A stretch of 16,365 nucleotides of DNA, from NCBI GenBank assembly GCA_003567135.1, contig PXAI01000134.1, positions 1 through 16,365 of the forward strand. Reading direction: 5' to 3'. This document shows, one piece after another, positions 13,651-16,365 of this stretch. The notes beneath the pieces are model-generated. The model did no database searches and had not been told where the DNA came from. It saw only the letters and a program-made list of their open reading frames with translations. The stretch comes from Balneolia bacterium. GTDB taxonomy: Bacteria > Bacteroidota > Rhodothermia > Balneolales > Cyclonatronaceae. The position numbers and the translations under genes were made by a program. Every line of letters begins with the position of its first letter. Within the stretch, counting starts at the first letter, position 1.

Positions 13651-13974
13651 ATGGAGGTTGAACAGAAAAATCCGGTCAGGAGTAAAATAGCGTTAAACCT
13701 GTATTGAGTTAATTACCTCACATTTGTAGGGACATGGCATGCTATGACCCTACAGCACATAGGCCAAAACTTTAATGAGAGTCTGCTTAAAAAATCCGAC
13801 GAAAACTCAACCCACCTTCAGTCAAAAAACGGCGGATACGAAAAAGACAATATTTTCCTGAAAACGGTCGACACAAATCCCAAATCCCGTCCGTTATACA
13901 ATCTCCTTGAATCCTTACCACGCATCACGTAAATTCTGTGGTTTCCGGTCAACATCCACATCACACTGCACTCT
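13651..13974. repeat. Gene-poor intergenic region with a fourth REP-like palindrome (13725-13754)
   Basis: At 13725-13754 the 30-bp element has arms TGTAGGGACATGGCA and TGCTATGACCCTACA, which pair except at two positions. It shares the TGTAG...CATGGC / GC-ATG...CTACA layout with the 12117 palindrome but belongs to another subtype (GGGACATGG core). A 62-codon ORF at 13744-13932 starts inside this palindrome and has no family resemblance, so I do not call it. The remaining sequence should contain the promoter of the M48 protease gene, but none can be pinpointed. Confidence 0.7.
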
Positions 13975-15474
13975 ATGCGCCGATCCAGCCTGAGTTACGT
14001 TATTTTTTTCCTCTCCTTTATGGTGTTCATCTCCACGCCGGGATGCGTCCTTCAGGAAAGTCCGATAACCGGAAACCGCAGGAGCTACGCCTATACATGG
14101 CAGCAGGAAATCCAGATTGGCCGAGATGTTGATCGCCAGATCGTTGCTCAGTACGGGATTTACGATAATCCGGAGCTGGCCGCTTATGTGGAGCAGGTTT
14201 CAAAAGCCGTTCTGGAGCACAGCCACCTTCGCAGAGAAGATGCCCGCCGTGAATACCGCGAAACGGAGTTTACGTTTCGACTACTGAACACACCCATCGT
14301 AAACGCATTCGCACTTCCGGGCGGATATATTTATGTAACCCGCGGACTTCTGACACATCTCAATAATGAGGCGCAACTCGCCGTAGTTCAGGGTCATGAA
14401 ATTACGCACGTTGCCGCACGGCACGCATCACAGCGGATGCTCGAACAACAGATCGGATCGCTCATTCTGGTCGGTGGCGCGGTACTTGGCCAGGAGCTGA
14501 TTGGAGTTTCTGCGGAAAATATCATGGGAATTGGCGGCATGGCGGCACAGCTGCTGTTTCTGCAGTACAGCCGCGATAACGAGCGTGAATCGGATCAGCG
14601 CGGCGTTGAGTATGCGGCGATGGCCGGTTATGATGCTGCCGAAGGCGCGGCATTTTTTACGACTCTGCAGCGAATTGGCGAGAGAGCCGGCGTTTCGCTG
14701 CCAACGCACCTTTCATCCCACCCCGATCCGGGCGATCGCGAGCAGGCGATCCGAAGAATGGCGCGTGAATGGGAAGACAGAGGATTTACCGAGAGGCGAA
14801 GAAATCAGGAAGAATATATGAATGCCATCAACGGCATGATTATGGGTGATAATCCCAGAGAAGGTTTTGTGGAGGATGGGGTTTTCTATCACCCCGACCT
14901 GGCTTTTCAATTTTCGATTCCATCAAACTGGAACGTGCAAAATGAGGCCAGCAGAGTAGTTGTGTACCAGGCTGATCAGAACGCCATCTCAATTTTGGAT
15001 ATTCCGGAGGCGGATTCGCCAGAGCAGGCTGTGCTAAAGTTTACTTCGCAGGAAGGCATCACCGTGGAATCATCTGAATCCACCACTGTAAACGGCCTTG
15101 AAAGCCACCGTTCAATTGCCACAGCTCAGGATCAGCAGGGTAATCAATACCGCTTTTTGATTCAGGCGATCCGGTACGGCGATTACAACTATCGCTTTAT
15201 GAATTACACGATGCAGTCGCAGTGGGATACGTACTCAGGAAACTTCACCGCCATGGTGAACAGCTTCAATGAACTGACTGACCAGGAAAAACTGGATACC
15301 AAACCGGTTCGCATTGAGGTGATTACCACCACGCGCACCGGCACGCTCAGAAGTCACGTTGAAGAACCTTTGCCGATGGGCATGGAGATCGAGGAACTGG
15401 CCATCATCAACCAGGTCAGGCTGGATGAAACCATTCCGACAGGTACGATGCTGAAAATTCCCGTTCAGCGCTGA
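13975..15474 (+). CDS. M48-family zinc metalloprotease lipoprotein (BepA/LoiP-like) with C-terminal extension
   Basis: The protein is 499 aa. The lipoprotein signal runs from MRRSSLSY to TPGC (Cys24). The M48 peptidase domain (about 45-265) has NAFALPGGYIYVTRGLL (110-126), the zinc motif HEITH (His141, Glu142, His145), and the third ligand Glu203 in SRDNERESD. SSHPDPGDR follows, as in BepA-type periplasmic proteases. These enzymes survey outer-membrane protein assembly and degrade misfolded envelope proteins. Residues of about 288-415 form an extra beta-rich domain, with HPDLAFQFSIPSNWNVQ recalling PsbP/DUF-type lipoprotein domains. Residues 440-499 form a short terminal module ending LAIINQVRLDETIPTGTMLKIPV, which is common in Bacteroidota M48 proteins. 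Its TGA directly abuts the TGA of the convergent purL. Confidence 0.92.
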   Translation: MRRSSLSYVIFFLSFMVFISTPGCVLQESPITGNRRSYAYTWQQEIQIGRDVDRQIVAQYGIYDNPELAAYVEQVSKAVLEHSHLRREDARREYRETEFTFRLLNTPIVNAFALPGGYIYVTRGLLTHLNNEAQLAVVQGHEITHVAARHASQRMLEQQIGSLILVGGAVLGQELIGVSAENIMGIGGMAAQLLFLQYSRDNERESDQRGVEYAAMAGYDAAEGAAFFTTLQRIGERAGVSLPTHLSSHPDPGDREQAIRRMAREWEDRGFTERRRNQEEYMNAINGMIMGDNPREGFVEDGVFYHPDLAFQFSIPSNWNVQNEASRVVVYQADQNAISILDIPEADSPEQAVLKFTSQEGITVESSESTTVNGLESHRSIATAQDQQGNQYRFLIQAIRYGDYNYRFMNYTMQSQWDTYSGNFTAMVNSFNELTDQEKLDTKPVRIEVITTTRTGTLRSHVEEPLPMGMEIEELAIINQVRLDETIPTGTMLKIPVQR

Positions 15475-16365
15475 TCACCCCATTTTTCCCGGCAGCGTGC
15501 CTTCGTAAAGCGCCCTGAGTTCTTCCACGGATTTGCCGAACAGTCCGGAGAAATCCAGGCGCTGGCGTTTTACGGTTCCGATCGGATAGGCCGGGATGCC
15601 TTCGGTGCCAAACCAGTCGGCGGTTTTTTCCGCTGTAGATTCCGGCATGGCAATAACCACACCCGACTGCGCTTCGCTGAACATTACTTCACGGGTATCA
15701 TCGCCAAGTATGCTGAGATCAATATCTGCGCCAAATCCTGAGATAATGGCCATTTCAGCGATCGTAACTCCAAGGCCGCCGTCAGAAATATCGTGCGCGG
15801 CATTGACCCGGCCCGTGTGAATCGCGGCCAGCAGTACACGCTGGAGTCGCACCTCAAACTCAAGATCAAATTCGGGCGCATCGCCTTCGGTAAGGTCGTG
15901 CACGGATTTGAGATATTCGCTGCCGCCCAGCCCTTTTCGCGGAGCTCCCACGAAATAGATTTTGTCGCCTGTGTTTTTAAATCCGGGCGTCATCAGCTGG
16001 GTTTCCATATCCTCGATTAAGCCGAGCATGCCGATCGTAGGCGTCGGGAATACGGCATTTTTGGGATTTTCATTGTAGAAACTAACGTTTCCTCCGGTTA
16101 CCGGCGTGTTTAGGGCACGGCAGGCATCCCCCATCCCCCCTACAGCTTCTTTAAATACCCAGTATACCTCAGGCTTGTATGGATTTCCGAAGTTGAGACA
16201 GTTCGTAACCGCCATCGGTTTTCCGCCTGAACAAACCACGTTTCTGGCTGCCTCGGCAACCGCAATTTGTCCCCCTTTCCTGGGATTCAGATACACATAG
16301 CGTCCGTTACAGTCAGTTTTTGCGACCAGCGCTTTTTTGGTCCCCTTGATCCGAACTACTCCGGA
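15475..16365 (-). CDS. purL: Phosphoribosylformylglycinamidine synthase subunit PurL (C-terminal part)
   Basis: The frame is open to the right edge of the window and gives 296 residues, so the N-terminal half lies outside. It begins with VVRIKGTKKALVAKTDCNGRYVYLNP and continues with GGQIAVAEAARNVVCSGGKPMAVTNCLNFGNP, GGNVSFYNE, AAHDISDGGLG and MFSEAQSGVVIAM. These are the second ATP-grasp-like AIR-synthase (AIRS/PurM-like) half of bacterial PurL. The enzyme makes FGAM from FGAR, ATP and glutamine-derived ammonia in purine synthesis. The length and the ending are normal for the small PurL form that works with PurQ and PurS. A start codon read at 16296 (GTG) is internal and not the real start. 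Confidence 0.96.
   Translation of the reverse strand, partial: SGVVRIKGTKKALVAKTDCNGRYVYLNPRKGGQIAVAEAARNVVCSGGKPMAVTNCLNFGNPYKPEVYWVFKEAVGGMGDACRALNTPVTGGNVSFYNENPKNAVFPTPTIGMLGLIEDMETQLMTPGFKNTGDKIYFVGAPRKGLGGSEYLKSVHDLTEGDAPEFDLEFEVRLQRVLLAAIHTGRVNAAHDISDGGLGVTIAEMAIISGFGADIDLSILGDDTREVMFSEAQSGVVIAMPESTAEKTADWFGTEGIPAYPIGTVKRQRLDFSGLFGKSVEELRALYEGTLPGKMG

Noticed and set aside
13744..13932. 62-codon ORF before the M48 protease
   Set aside because: It begins inside a REP-like palindrome, has no RBS or recognisable motif, and its composition looks non-coding.

Overview
The window looks like chromosomal DNA from a Gram-negative member of the Bacteroidota/FCB group. Balneolota or Rhodothermota would fit, but the phylum is an inference. 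The reasons are many lipoproteins with short Bacteroidota-like lipoboxes, a TonB-dependent receptor, few clear Shine-Dalgarno sites (the TTG-started pgm is an exception), a fused hisIE and a bacterial-type purL. Most of the window is housekeeping or cell-envelope genes of medium GC. Between hisIE and pgm lies a visibly AT-richer accessory island.

Layout. 1-862 (+): the 3' end of hisF, a REP-like palindrome, then hisIE; this is the end of a histidine operon. 934-3892 (-): the accessory island. It holds a 480-aa lipoprotein with a Pro/Gly/Asn linker and a variable-looking C-terminal domain, a 147-aa exported protein overlapping its 3' end, and then a GH19 chitinase/lysozyme-like ORF. That last ORF starts with an almost exact 88-bp copy (87/88) of the lipoprotein segment lying just before the variable C-terminus. 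This is the layout of a polymorphic toxin, an immunity gene and a displaced orphan toxin tip. A run of nine G (coding strand) lies just upstream of the lipoprotein start. 4204-6370 (+): pgm (phosphoglucomutase) with a small lipoprotein one base downstream. 6351-7211 (-): an alpha/beta-hydrolase lipoprotein that converges on it. 7368-8375 (+): a Phd/YefM-ParE-type toxin-antitoxin pair fused directly onto the decapitated remnant of a HigB toxin, followed by an intact HigA antitoxin. 8579-9580 (-): gap (GAPDH) with a strong terminator. 10043-12091 (+): a FecA-like TonB-dependent receptor. 12588-13595 (+): a lipoprotein with two near-identical His-containing domains resembling CHRD/Cu-Zn SOD sandwiches, preceded by a leader hairpin and followed by a terminator. 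13975-15474 (+): an M48 metalloprotease lipoprotein with a C-terminal extension. 15475-16365 (-): the 3' part of purL.

Four palindromic intergenic elements of related sequence (around 118, 8424, 12117 and 13725) form a REP-like family. One is a perfect 50-bp palindrome. Another has three 16-bp tandem repeats filling the space between its arms.

The most interesting system is the lipoprotein-borne polymorphic toxin locus at 934-3941. The two C-terminal domains available to one lipoprotein carrier are an HxH...SxxD domain (possibly a JAB-like peptidase) and a GH19 glycosidase. Both could plausibly attack peptidoglycan in the periplasm, and recombination across the 88-bp repeat would swap them in frame.
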